Source: DASPOJ01 sp050014395
Lineage (GTDB): Bacteria; Acidobacteriota; Terriglobia; Acidiferrales; UBA7541
Direction: 5' to 3'
NCBI GenBank assembly: GCA_050014395.1
Contig: JBEKDK010000005.1
Location: 42,788 to 106,787 of the forward strand
Length of the DNA stretch: 64,000 nt
In this document: in pieces, positions 16,533 to 25,013 of the stretch
Layout: each line of letters starts with the position of its first letter
Numbering within the stretch: the stretch's first letter is position 1
Notes under the pieces: model-generated
What the model saw: the letters and a program-made list of their open reading frames with translations, nothing else
The model's database searches: none
Told to the model about the DNA's origin: nothing
Position numbers and translations under genes: made by a program

Positions 16533-17822
16533 ATGTTCTTTCGCATTATCAGCGATTCATTTTCACGGAAACCGCGACGCAAAGCATTGATGGCCACGGC
16601 GCTGGCGCTGGGCATTGCCGTGACGACGGCCACGCTGACGGTGGCGCTCGACGTGGGCGATCGCCTGGAAAAAGAATTTCGCGCGCTGGGAGCGAATCTG
16701 CTGGTTACGCCGAAAGCCGATACGCTGCCGCTGGAAATCGGCGGCGTGGATTATCGCCCGGTGGATACAGGCGCGTATCTACCCGTAGATCAACTGGGCA
16801 AACTGAAGACGATTTTCTGGCGCCACAATATCATGGGCTTCGCGCCGTTTCTGGACGTTCCGGTGCAATGGAGCGAAGCCGGGGGCGCCGGGGGCGCCGC
16901 CTCTCGCGCAACTTTGATCGGCACGTGGTATCGGCACGCCGTGAGCGTTCCGGACGGCACGACGTTTTCAACCGGCGTCGCGGACACCGATCCGTGGTGG
17001 CAAGTCGAGGGGCGATGGTTCGCCGATGGCGCAAGCGAATGCTTGGTGGGGCAGGCGCTAGCGAAAAGCGCGGGGATTCGCGTGGGCGATTCGCTGGCGA
17101 TCGGCGCGGGCGGTCATGCCGCAACGCTCGTGGTAACGGGCATCGTATCGACGGGCGGGCGCGAGGACAATGCGGTGCTCGCGCCGCTGGAAACCGCGGA
17201 GGCGCTGGCCGGGCACCCCGGGCAATATCGGCGCCTGCTGGTGAGCGCGCTTACGAAACCCGAAGATGCGTTTTCGCAGCGCAATCCAGACACCATGACC
17301 GCCGCGGAGTTCGACCGCTGGTTCTGCACACCGTACATCTCGTCGATATCGTCGCAAATGCAACAGGAGCTGCCGGGCGTCGAAGTGCGCGTGATTCGCC
17401 AAGTGGCGGAGGGCGAAGGGCAACTGCTGGGTCATATCAGCGCGCTGATGTGGCTGGTGACGTTGGCAGCGTTGCTGGCCGCGGGATTGGCTGTGGCGTC
17501 GGCTTCTGCGACGACGGTGCTCGAGCGCCGCTCGGAGATCGGATTGATGAAAGCGCTGGGCGCGAATCGGCGGACGGTCGGCGGGCTGTTCCTCGGCGAG
17601 CAACTGCTGCTGGCGATTGTCGGCGGCGGAGCGGGTTACGCACTGGGAATAATTCTTGCGCGCATCGTGGGGCAAGCGGTTTTCGGCGTCGCGCCGGTGG
17701 ATCGATTGATTCTGCCGCCGGTGGTGTTGTTTCTGGCTGTGAGCGTGGTGGTGTTCGGCAGCTTGCTGCCGTTGCGGCGCGTGGCCAGCGTGCGCCCGGC
17801 GGAAACTTTGCGCGGGGAATAA
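16533..17822 (+). CDS. FtsX/MacB-type ABC permease, first of the iron operon
   Basis: The 429-residue protein has an N-terminal helix (MFFRIISDSFSRKPRRKALM...) and a large periplasmic MacB-like domain (about 45-310). Three helices at the C-terminus follow, with the FtsX signature region ERRSEIGLMKALGANRR. It ends with RRVASVRPAETLRGE. It is paired with the next gene, which shares the same layout, and with the ATPase at 18968. Homologous pairs accompany FTR1 and DUF2318 in Cj1658-Cj1665-type iron loci. The substrate of this ABC unit has not been settled in that family; a mechanotransmission or iron-release role is plausible. Confidence 0.88.
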   Translation: MFFRIISDSFSRKPRRKALMATALALGIAVTTATLTVALDVGDRLEKEFRALGANLLVTPKADTLPLEIGGVDYRPVDTGAYLPVDQLGKLKTIFWRHNIMGFAPFLDVPVQWSEAGGAGGAASRATLIGTWYRHAVSVPDGTTFSTGVADTDPWWQVEGRWFADGASECLVGQALAKSAGIRVGDSLAIGAGGHAATLVVTGIVSTGGREDNAVLAPLETAEALAGHPGQYRRLLVSALTKPEDAFSQRNPDTMTAAEFDRWFCTPYISSISSQMQQELPGVEVRVIRQVAEGEGQLLGHISALMWLVTLAALLAAGLAVASASATTVLERRSEIGLMKALGANRRTVGGLFLGEQLLLAIVGGGAGYALGIILARIVGQAVFGVAPVDRLILPPVVLFLAVSVVVFGSLLPLRRVASVRPAETLRGE

Positions 17823-17832
17823 GAGGGCAGCT

Positions 17833-18966
17833 TTGGCGCAACGATCGATGTTTTGGCGGATTTTTCGACAGTTGTTGCGCGCCAGCCGCGGCCGATTGGT
17901 GTTGGCGCTGATTGCCGTCACCAGCGGCGCGGCGGTGTGTTCGGCGTTGCTGGGCCTGGACCTGGACGCGCAACGAAAACTGACCCACGAATTTCGCGCG
18001 TTCGGAGCGAACGTCGTCGTGTCGCCGGCGGGATCATCGGACGAGTCAACGCTGGACGGCGCCGACGTGATGGCGAAAATAGATGCGGCGCGCACGCCGG
18101 CTGTTGTGGCTGCGGCGCCATTTCTTTACGTCGTCGGAAATGCTGCGGACAATCCTGTGATTGTGAGCGGCACGTGGCTCGATGAAATTGCGCGCATGGA
18201 TTCTTGGTGGACGCTCGATGGCCAGTGGATCGGTTCGCGTGACGATGTTGCGCGCTGCTTGGTGGGGCGCGCGGCCGCGCGGCAATTGGGCGTGGCGCCA
18301 GGCAGCCAGATCGAACTCAGCTCCGGCGGGCGCAGTGTTTCGCTGACCGTCGCCGGCGTTGTGAATGCCGGCGGCACGGAAGACAATCAAGTGTTTGTGA
18401 ATTTGCCGGTGGCGCAGCAGTTGGCCGGCTTGCCGGGGCGCGTCGGCCTGATAGAGCTAGACGTCACAGGTTCGCCGGAGCAACTCGATTCGGTGACTGC
18501 GCGACTGGCGACGGCTTTGCCGGGCCTGGAAATTCGGCCCGTGCGGCAACTCACCGAAGCAGAAGGTCAATTGCTCGAGCGAATTCGCGGATTGCTGTTC
18601 TGGACCGTGGCGCTGATTCTGGCGCTGACTGCGCTGTGTGTGCTGGCTTCGATGGCGGCTCTGGCGGTGGAGCGCCGCCGCGACGTCGGATTGATGAAAG
18701 CCATCGGCGGACCTGTCTCGCGCGTGGTGCGATTGTTTTTGGCGGAGGCCGGCGGCCTAGGCCTGGTCGGCGGCGTACTCGGTTACATTTGTGGATTGGG
18801 TCTGGCGGAATGGGCGGGAGAGCGCGTGTTCGGCATGTCGGTAACGCCGCGATGGGAAGTGTTCCCGGCGACCGTGGCGCTGTCGGTGGGCGTGGCGCTC
18901 GCCGGAGCGTTGCCGCTGCGCTTGCTGGGCCGCGTGCGCCCGGCGGAAATTTTGAGAGGCGAATGA
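17833..18966 (+). CDS. FtsX/MacB-type ABC permease, second of the iron operon
   Basis: The 377-residue paralogue of the preceding permease has an N-terminal helix (RGRLVLALIAVTSGAAVCSA), a periplasmic domain and three C-terminal helices. The block ALAVERRRDVGLMKAIGGPV is conserved and the end, RVRPAEILRGE, mirrors its neighbour. The TTG at 17833 is chosen because GAGGG at 17823-17827 is correctly spaced for it. An internal ATG at 17848 is 20 bases away from that site. The stop and the next start are one base apart, indicating translational coupling to the ATPase. Confidence 0.88.
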   Translation: MAQRSMFWRIFRQLLRASRGRLVLALIAVTSGAAVCSALLGLDLDAQRKLTHEFRAFGANVVVSPAGSSDESTLDGADVMAKIDAARTPAVVAAAPFLYVVGNAADNPVIVSGTWLDEIARMDSWWTLDGQWIGSRDDVARCLVGRAAARQLGVAPGSQIELSSGGRSVSLTVAGVVNAGGTEDNQVFVNLPVAQQLAGLPGRVGLIELDVTGSPEQLDSVTARLATALPGLEIRPVRQLTEAEGQLLERIRGLLFWTVALILALTALCVLASMAALAVERRRDVGLMKAIGGPVSRVVRLFLAEAGGLGLVGGVLGYICGLGLAEWAGERVFGMSVTPRWEVFPATVALSVGVALAGALPLRLLGRVRPAEILRGE

Positions 18967-18967
18967 A

Positions 18968-20041
18968 GTGGCGCCGCTGATCCAAATCGAAAATCTCGGC
19001 AAGAACTTCGGCTCGCTCGTCGCGCTCGCTGACGTCAGCATCACGGTGGAAGCCGGCGAGTGGGTGGCAATCATGGGGCCTTCGGGCTCCGGCAAGACGA
19101 CGCTGATCAACATCCTCGGCGGCATCGACCGGCCAAGCACGGGTCGCGTGGTGGTGGACGGCGTCGAAGTGAGCTCGCTGGGTGAACGCGAGCTGACGCG
19201 GTATCGCGCCGACAAAGTGGGATTTGTTTTCCAACAATTTCACCTGGTGCCGTATCTGACGGCGGTTGAAAACGTGATGCTGGCGCAATATTTTCACAGC
19301 CTTACGGATGAAGACGAAGCCGCGAGGGCGCTGGTGCGCGTCGGCCTGGGCGATCGATTGACGCATCTTCCCGCGGAGCTTTCCGGTGGCGAGCAGCAAC
19401 GCGTGGCCATCGCGCGCGCCCTTATCAATCAGCCGAAATTAATTCTGGCCGATGAGCCCACGGGCAATCTGGATGAAGCCAACGAACATATAGTCATCAA
19501 ACTCCTGCGCGATTTACACGCCGCCGGGCACACCATCCTGATGGTGACGCATTCGCCCGACATCGGATGGATGGCGCAGCGGCGCATCGAGCTGGTGCAC
19601 GGGCGCTTGGCAAAGGATACGGTGCCCGCCGCTGAGGACCAGGAGCGCACCGATCATTTGCTCGAGCAAATTTGGATTTGTGAGGAAGAAGGCACGCTCG
19701 CGCAAGTGGAGCACGTGCGCACGCTGGGTTCGGCCGATGCTGCGGACGTGCTGCGGCGCTTGGAAGGCTCAGCGCTGATTGAAATCGGCACAACCGAGGT
19801 GCGCTTGACCGATTCGGGCAATCGCCGCGCGCAGGATATTGTCCGGCGCCATCGCCTGGCCGAGCGATTGCTCACCGACACGTTCGCGATCAGCGACGAC
19901 GATGCTCATTCGGAAGCTTGCAAGTTCGAGCACATAATTAGCCCCGAACTCGATCGCAAAATTTGTACGTTCCTCGGACATCCGCGCACCTGCCCGCACG
20001 GCAATCCGATACCCCGCGGCGTTTGCTGCCCGCGCGACTGA
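18968..20041 (+). CDS. ABC transporter ATPase fused to a DtxR/IdeR-type iron-sensor domain
   Basis: Residues 1-~225 are a MacB/LolD-class ATPase with Walker A GPSGSGKT (37-44), signature LSGGE (138-142), Walker B LILADEP (D162, E163) and a THSPD H-loop. Residues ~230-357 align with DtxR/IdeR: a winged helix, then LTDSGNRRAQDIVRRHRLAE, a dimerisation region and the end block GHPRTCPHGNPIP. The metal ligands of DtxR H79, E83, H98, C102, E105 and H106 are matched by H295, E299, H314, C318, E321 and H322 with identical spacing. The equivalent of M10 is His. The Cys at the C102 position favours iron over manganese. The recognition helix is short and lacks the usual DNA-contact residues, and the SH3-like third domain is absent. 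The inferred role is iron-responsive control of the transporter it powers. GTG start, one base after the permease. Confidence 0.9.
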   Translation: MAPLIQIENLGKNFGSLVALADVSITVEAGEWVAIMGPSGSGKTTLINILGGIDRPSTGRVVVDGVEVSSLGERELTRYRADKVGFVFQQFHLVPYLTAVENVMLAQYFHSLTDEDEAARALVRVGLGDRLTHLPAELSGGEQQRVAIARALINQPKLILADEPTGNLDEANEHIVIKLLRDLHAAGHTILMVTHSPDIGWMAQRRIELVHGRLAKDTVPAAEDQERTDHLLEQIWICEEEGTLAQVEHVRTLGSADAADVLRRLEGSALIEIGTTEVRLTDSGNRRAQDIVRRHRLAERLLTDTFAISDDDAHSEACKFEHIISPELDRKICTFLGHPRTCPHGNPIPRGVCCPRD

Positions 20042-20043
20042 CT

Positions 20044-20436
20044 ATGCCAATCCCAATCGATCCCAGACGAAGGCCGGTGGAAATCAAGGTGAACATTACA
20101 ACCGGCACAGGCCTCGACGTGGTTTGGTCCGATGGCCACGCCAGCCATTACGAATTCGCGTACCTGCGCGAGCATTGCCCCTGCGCCACGTGCAACGACG
20201 AGCGCAAAACGAAAGCCGAATTTGCTGCCGGTCCCGTGGCGGCCGCGATGCCGGCCGAATTGCCGATGTTCAAGCCGAAACCAAAAGCGCGCGGCGCCAA
20301 AGCCGTCGGCAACTACGCGCTGCAAATCGATTTCACAGACGGCCATTCCACCGGAATCTACAGCTACGATTTTTTGCGAACTATTTGTCCCTGCCCCGTC
20401 TGCGTCCTCGAATTCGGACCTCCCGAAGCGCTTTAG
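20044..20436 (+). CDS. DUF971 (GBBH-like) protein with two cysteine clusters
   Basis: The 130-residue protein starts two bases after the ATPase stop, so it is the last gene of the iron operon. It has the DUF971 layout: VVWSDGHASHYEFAYLREHCPCATC near the N-terminus, then a second unit ending YDFLRTICPCPVC. DUF971 is related to the N-terminal domain of gamma-butyrobetaine hydroxylase and is often found with Fe-S assembly proteins (Mrp/ApbC, SufT). Two CPCxxC clusters suggest metal binding. The context points to iron or Fe-S handling downstream of uptake (inference). Confidence 0.85.
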   Translation: MPIPIDPRRRPVEIKVNITTGTGLDVVWSDGHASHYEFAYLREHCPCATCNDERKTKAEFAAGPVAAAMPAELPMFKPKPKARGAKAVGNYALQIDFTDGHSTGIYSYDFLRTICPCPVCVLEFGPPEAL

Positions 20437-20575
20437 GGTTTGTTGTCCAGTTCCTCGCCCTGCATTGTTTCCCGCTAGAAGAACGTGCCCCGGTCAAGTG
20501 CTCAATGTCTCCTGCTTAGGCGATAGCGAGGATTCGTTTTTCGCGGGTGGACATCGGCGGCCAAAAATGTGACCA

Positions 20576-20602
20576 TAAACGTTTTCTAAACGGTTTCTAA
20601 AC
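20576..20602. repeat. 11-bp tandem repeat before the APC permease gene
   Basis: TAAACGTTTTC (20576-20586), TAAACGGTTTC (20587-20597) and a partial TAAAC (20598-20602) repeat with an 11-base period. Within them the arms GTTT and AAAC form small inverted repeats. The array ends 14 bases before the ATG of the permease gene, so it could be an operator read on one face of the helix. No regulator is identified. Confidence 0.55.
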
Positions 20603-20616
20603 AGCTTTTTGACGCA

Positions 20617-22890
20617 ATGGCTTCGACCCCAAGCGACCCCGGCGCCGCACCTTCTAAAATCATAACCATCCCCCGCGTGCTCGTGGCCACCACGGCCATG
20701 CTCACGTTCATTTCATTTTGGCGCGCCGCTGCGATTGTGCTGAACGATCTGGCGTCGTCGGCCTATTACGCGGGTGGTGAAGCCGAAGAGTTCATCGGGA
20801 AATCCGCACCCTGGTTCGTGCTGGGCGTGATGGTGTTTTCGTACTGCGTTCGCGCGATCTACGTGGAAAGCTGCAGCATGTTCGTCCGAGGCGGCGTATA
20901 CCGCGTCGTCAAGGAAGCGCTGGGCGGCACGCTCGCGAAATTTTCCGTTTCGGCGTTGATGTTCGATTACGTCCTGACGGGTCCGATCAGCGGCGTCTCC
21001 GCAGGGCAGTATTTGGCGGGCGTGATCAACGAGATGCTGGCGTATGCCGGGCTGCACGTGGCGCTTCCGGTGGACGCGACGGCGGCGATGGTCGCTGTGA
21101 TGATCACGCTGTACTTCTGGTGGCTGAACATCAAGGGCATTCCGGAATCCAGCCACAAGGCGCTGCGCATCATGCAGATCACCACCGTGATGGTGGTGAT
21201 CCTGATCGTTTGGTGCACTTACACCGCATGGACTCGCCACGCGCCCTTGCCGCCGGCGCCGTGGCCGCACAACGTGGTGATGAACCGGCACTCGATGGGA
21301 TGGCTGAACGGTTCGCGCATCGTGGCTATGATTCCGATGATCGCCATCTTCGTGGGCTTGGGCCATTCCGTGCTGGCAATGAGCGGGGAAGAATCTCTTG
21401 CCCAGGTGTACCGCGAAATCGAACATCCCAAGCTTCCGAATCTGAAGAAGGCCGGATTGGTTATTTTCGTTTACAGCATGGTCTTCACTTCGCTGGTGTC
21501 GATCTTCGCAGTAATGCTGATTCCCGATGGAATTCGCCAGCATTTCCTGGAAAACCTGATCGGCGGCCTGGCCATGAGCTTGGCGGGCCCGTACAAACTG
21601 CGCCTGCTGTTCCATGTGTTCGTGGTGGGAGTGGGAACGCTGATTTTGGCGGGCGCGGTGAATACGGCCATCATCGGATCGAACGGTGTGCTGAATCGCG
21701 TGTCCGAAGACGGCGTGCTGACCGATTGGTTCCGGCAGCCGCATCGCAAATTCGGCACTTCGCACCGGCTGATCAACATCATCGTGGCGATGCAGATCGT
21801 GACGATCGTCGCCAGCCGCGGCCGCGTGACATTCCTCGGCAACCTTTATGCGTTTGGTGTGATTTGGAGCTTTGCGATGAAGGGCCTCGCCGTGCTCGTG
21901 CTGCGCTTCACGCATCCCGGAGGGCGGGAATATCGTGTGCCGCTGAATTTCAAGATCGGCGGCGTTGAGATTCCTTTGGGGCTCGGATTGATCACGCTGG
22001 TGTTGCTGTGCATCGCAGTCGTAAACCTTTTCACGAAGCCCGACGCGACGATTGCGGGTTTGATCTTTTCATTCGTTCTGTTCGGGGTGTTTGAGGTCTC
22101 GGAGCACTACGTCAAGCACAAGCGCCACGGCGAGGCGCACGTTGAGATGGACCAGTTCAACGTGGCCTCGCAGCGAGAGCTTTCTCCGCAGAGCGTAGAC
22201 TGCCGGCCCGGCAACGTCTTGGTGCCCGTGAGCAACGATCACGCGCTCTACCACTTGGCGGCCGTGCTTGACCGAGTGAAGCCGGAGCACCGCGACGTCG
22301 TCGTACTGCACCTGCGTATTTTACGCCGCGCGGCGTCGGGCGAAAGCGAGCTGGATGCCGAGCAACTGTTCGGAAGCGTCGAGCAGCGTTTATTCACGCA
22401 AGCGCTGGCGTTGGCGGAACGCAGCGGCAAGTCGATTCGGCTCGCGGTGGTCGGCGCTACGGACGCGTGGGACGGCATCGTGCGCGCAGCCGCCAACCTC
22501 CAATCCTCGACGATCGTCTTGGGGCATTCCACGAAGTTCACGGCGGCCGAGCAGTCACGCCAAATCGGCGCGGCGTGGGAAGCGTTGCCCGATCCGCGTC
22601 CGCCATTCAGTCTGGAGATTTTCACGCCCGGCGGAGAGCGAGAGTATTTCCTTTTGGGCCCGCATTCACCGAATCTGACGGCCAACGAAGTGCGCTTGGT
22701 GCACCGGCTCTGGCTGCGATTCAGCGACTTAATTGCGCCGGAGGAACTGCACCATCACGACGTGGTGCACTTCGCGCTGGACGAAGTGGAGAAGAAGATG
22801 TGCGAGGGCCAGGACCAGGAAGCCGATGTCCTGGCGCGTCTTCGCGAACATCTGAGCAGCAATCGCGCCAAACGCCAGCAGAAATCCTGA
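20617..22890 (+). CDS. APC-superfamily amino-acid-type permease with cytosolic stress-protein-like tail
   Basis: The first ~520 residues carry about 12 membrane helices of the APC permease type; typical pieces are SWRAAAIVLNDLASSAYYAGG-like helix 1 and SGEESLAQVYREIEHPKLPN in the cytosolic loop. The C-terminal ~230 residues are soluble and resemble a universal-stress-protein-like regulatory module (NVLVPVSNDHALYHLAAVLD...). Large APC proteins of this kind are common in acidobacteria with unknown substrate. It is likely an inner-membrane importer of amino acids or related cations. It stands alone and is convergent with mscL. Confidence 0.82.
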   Translation: MASTPSDPGAAPSKIITIPRVLVATTAMLTFISFWRAAAIVLNDLASSAYYAGGEAEEFIGKSAPWFVLGVMVFSYCVRAIYVESCSMFVRGGVYRVVKEALGGTLAKFSVSALMFDYVLTGPISGVSAGQYLAGVINEMLAYAGLHVALPVDATAAMVAVMITLYFWWLNIKGIPESSHKALRIMQITTVMVVILIVWCTYTAWTRHAPLPPAPWPHNVVMNRHSMGWLNGSRIVAMIPMIAIFVGLGHSVLAMSGEESLAQVYREIEHPKLPNLKKAGLVIFVYSMVFTSLVSIFAVMLIPDGIRQHFLENLIGGLAMSLAGPYKLRLLFHVFVVGVGTLILAGAVNTAIIGSNGVLNRVSEDGVLTDWFRQPHRKFGTSHRLINIIVAMQIVTIVASRGRVTFLGNLYAFGVIWSFAMKGLAVLVLRFTHPGGREYRVPLNFKIGGVEIPLGLGLITLVLLCIAVVNLFTKPDATIAGLIFSFVLFGVFEVSEHYVKHKRHGEAHVEMDQFNVASQRELSPQSVDCRPGNVLVPVSNDHALYHLAAVLDRVKPEHRDVVVLHLRILRRAASGESELDAEQLFGSVEQRLFTQALALAERSGKSIRLAVVGATDAWDGIVRAAANLQSSTIVLGHSTKFTAAEQSRQIGAAWEALPDPRPPFSLEIFTPGGEREYFLLGPHSPNLTANEVRLVHRLWLRFSDLIAPEELHHHDVVHFALDEVEKKMCEGQDQEADVLARLREHLSSNRAKRQQKS

Positions 22891-22899
22891 AGCCGCGTT

Positions 22900-23337
22900 T
22901 CACGAAACCGGCAAATCCGAAGTGCAGAACGCGCAGCGCGTGGCCTTCAGAGGCACGCTCGAAAGGCAGCGCGGGCACTCGCGTGTTGTGGGAGCCGCGG
23001 CCGGCTTTTCCTTGTGCATACGATTCACCGCGCGGATCAGCAGGAAGATCGCAAACGCCACGATCAGGAAGTTCACGACCGCGTTGATGAACAGGCCGTA
23101 GTTCAGCGTGGCCGCGCCGGCGGCTTTCGCCGCTGCCAGCGTGTCATAGTGCTGCCCGTTCAAGCTGAGGAAGAAACCCGAAAAATCCGCGTGGCCCAGC
23201 AATCGGCCGAGCGGCGGCATCAGCACGTCGTTGACGAACGACGTGACGATTCCTCCGAAGGCCGCGCCGATCACGATGCCCACAGCCATATCCAGCACAT
23301 TGCCGCGCATCGCAAATTCTTTGAATTCTTTGAGCAT
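22900..23337 (-). CDS. mscL: Large-conductance mechanosensitive channel MscL with zinc-ribbon tail
   Basis: MscL opens under membrane tension to release solutes during osmotic downshock. The N-terminal helix FKEFAMRGNVLDMAVGIVIG and the second helix near NAVVNFLIVAFAIFLLIRAVN are diagnostic, and GGIVTSFVNDVLMPPLG follows TM1. Unusually, the C-terminus carries a ribbon-like pattern CPRC...CAFC (C121, C124, C135, C138) in place of the usual charged helical bundle. A strong AAGGAG site precedes the ATG at 23337. Confidence 0.95.
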   Translation of the reverse strand: MLKEFKEFAMRGNVLDMAVGIVIGAAFGGIVTSFVNDVLMPPLGRLLGHADFSGFFLSLNGQHYDTLAAAKAAGAATLNYGLFINAVVNFLIVAFAIFLLIRAVNRMHKEKPAAAPTTRECPRCLSSVPLKATRCAFCTSDLPVS

Positions 23338-23414
23338 GGTCAGCTCCTTTTCTAACGACGCAGATCAAATTGGAATAACTTCGGAATCCGGCGATCGCAC
23401 CGGCGGCCGCGCGC

Positions 23415-23891
23415 CTAGCCGCCGTAAAAGAAGCCGGTATCGCGCAGCGTCAGCGGCTCTTCTTCGCGGCGTGAGCCGGCTTCCACGACTTCGCCGACGA
23501 AAATCGTGTGATCGCCGCGGCGGACTTCGTCCAGCACGCGGCATTCAAACCACGCGGGCGCATCGAGGAGGATCGGCGCGCCGGTCGCGCCGCTTTCGAT
23601 GCGATAGCCGTTCAGCGTGCCGCCATCCGGTTGCGCTCCTTTGAAAAACGCAGCGGCCAGTTCTTTCTGGTTTTTCCCGAGCACGTGCAGTGCGAAAATG
23701 CGCGACGCGGCAATCACTTCATGCAATGAGCTATCCAATTGGATGGCTACCACGACGAGCGGCGGCGTGAAAGATGTCTGCGTGACCCAATTGATCGTGC
23801 CCGCGCCGAATGTCTGATCCGCGCGCGAAGTGGCCACGAAAAGACCGTAGGGAATCAGTCGCAGCACTTTCTTTTTTGTGTTTGCGTTCAT
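23415..23891 (-). CDS. Flavin reductase family protein
   Basis: The 158-residue protein has the FMN-binding split-barrel fold of flavin reductase-like proteins. Family segments are LIPYGLFVATS, TINWVTQTSFTPPLVVVAIQ, AASRIFALHVLGKNQ and AWFECRVLDEVRRGDHTIFVGEVVEA. These enzymes reduce flavins with NAD(P)H or serve as flavin-binding partners. No monooxygenase partner is adjacent. The ATG at 23891 is in good context; 77 bases separate it from mscL on the same strand. Confidence 0.88.
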   Translation of the reverse strand: MNANTKKKVLRLIPYGLFVATSRADQTFGAGTINWVTQTSFTPPLVVVAIQLDSSLHEVIAASRIFALHVLGKNQKELAAAFFKGAQPDGGTLNGYRIESGATGAPILLDAPAWFECRVLDEVRRGDHTIFVGEVVEAGSRREEEPLTLRDTGFFYGG

Positions 23892-23907
23892 AGGCGTATC
23901 GAGTGAT

Positions 23908-24276
23908 TTACGTGGCGCGCAGAGCGAGTAGAGCGTCGGCCAAACCTCTGGCGATGAGGATCGCGCCCGCCACAGCCAGCGCGACGCCCGCCCATCGAAA
24001 ATCGAGCCAAACCAGCGAAATCATCAGCACCCCAACCAAGGCGAGCGAGGCGCCGCGAATGCGCGCAACCGCCCGCAGCCCTCGGACCGCAATCAGCGAG
24101 GTCTTCATCCACGCGCGCACGCCCCAAATGATGAGCACCGCGGCCAACACCAGCCACGCCGGCCGGCGCGGATCGACAAAGATGCGGTTGGCGAGGCCCA
24201 GCCACATCAAGAGTCCGCCGAGCAGAACGAAGATCAGCTCGTTGAGCATCCGGAATAGATTGACAGGCGTCAGCAA
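23908..24276 (-). CDS. Small integral membrane protein, unknown function
   Basis: A 122-residue protein with about four hydrophobic helices (LIFVLLGGLLMWLGLA, WLVLAAVLIIWGV, SLALVGVLMISLVWL, GVALAVAGAILIARGLADALLAL). The start is uncertain: TTG 24276 has a GGAG five bases upstream, while ATG 24249 lacks one. No cysteine, histidine or charged motif hints at function. It lies 16 bases upstream of the flavin reductase gene and is probably co-transcribed with it. Confidence 0.7.
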   Translation of the reverse strand: MLTPVNLFRMLNELIFVLLGGLLMWLGLANRIFVDPRRPAWLVLAAVLIIWGVRAWMKTSLIAVRGLRAVARIRGASLALVGVLMISLVWLDFRWAGVALAVAGAILIARGLADALLALRAT

Positions 24277-24312
24277 GAGGACTCCATGGTTGCTACACGC
24301 GCCTCGATTCGC

Positions 24313-24837
24313 CTACACGCGTTCGATCCGCAGCGTCTTCAGCAGCACCGGTTGGCGGGGACGATCGCCGGAATCGCGTGGCGTCTCGGAGATTTTCGTC
24401 GCGACGTCCTGGCCTTCGACGATCTCGCCGAAAATTGTGTGCTTGCGATCGAGCCACGGCGTCGCCGCGACGGTGATGAAGAATTGGCTGCCGTTTGTGT
24501 TCGGTCCCGAATTGGCCATCGAGAGTTTGCCCGGCCCGTCGTGCTTCAGCGAAGGATGGAATTCATCCGCGAAGCGATAGCCAGGGTCTCCCGTGCCGGT
24601 GCCCAGCGGGCAGCCGCCTTGAATCATGAAGTCGGGAATCACGCGATGGAAAGTCAGGCCATCGTAAAACGGGCGCTTCTCTTTTTTGCCGGAGCGCGGA
24701 TCGCGGAACTCGACGGTTCCCTCGGCCAAGCCGATAAAATTTGCGACCGTCTTGGGGGCTTCCTTATCAAATAGGCGGCAGACAATCGTGCCGAGCGAAG
24801 TTTCAAAGACTGCGTAGGTGCCTGGGGTTCGCGCCAA
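24313..24837 (-). CDS. Cyclophilin-type peptidyl-prolyl cis-trans isomerase
   Basis: The enzyme catalyses proline isomerisation in protein folding. Cyclophilin motifs are FYDGLTFHRVIPDFMIQGG, GPGKLSMANSGPNTNGSQFF and WLDRKHTIFGEIVEG. With 174 residues and no signal peptide it is cytoplasmic. It begins with TTG at 24837; AGGAG lies six to seven bases upstream, which decides this start. It is divergent from trxB. Confidence 0.94.
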   Translation of the reverse strand: MARTPGTYAVFETSLGTIVCRLFDKEAPKTVANFIGLAEGTVEFRDPRSGKKEKRPFYDGLTFHRVIPDFMIQGGCPLGTGTGDPGYRFADEFHPSLKHDGPGKLSMANSGPNTNGSQFFITVAATPWLDRKHTIFGEIVEGQDVATKISETPRDSGDRPRQPVLLKTLRIERV

Positions 24838-25013
24838 AAGGTTCTCCTTGGAATCGAAGATCGTGACCGCCCGGCATTATCGCGCAGTCGGACCTTCGCC
24901 GCCAGCGCGGAGCGGCGCCGGGCGCGGGTTTCCTCCGGTTGCAGCGGATGCTAAACTGCATCCTCGCGCATCCAATAAGGTGTCCCGCGCACGCGTCAAC
25001 GAAAGGGAATTCC

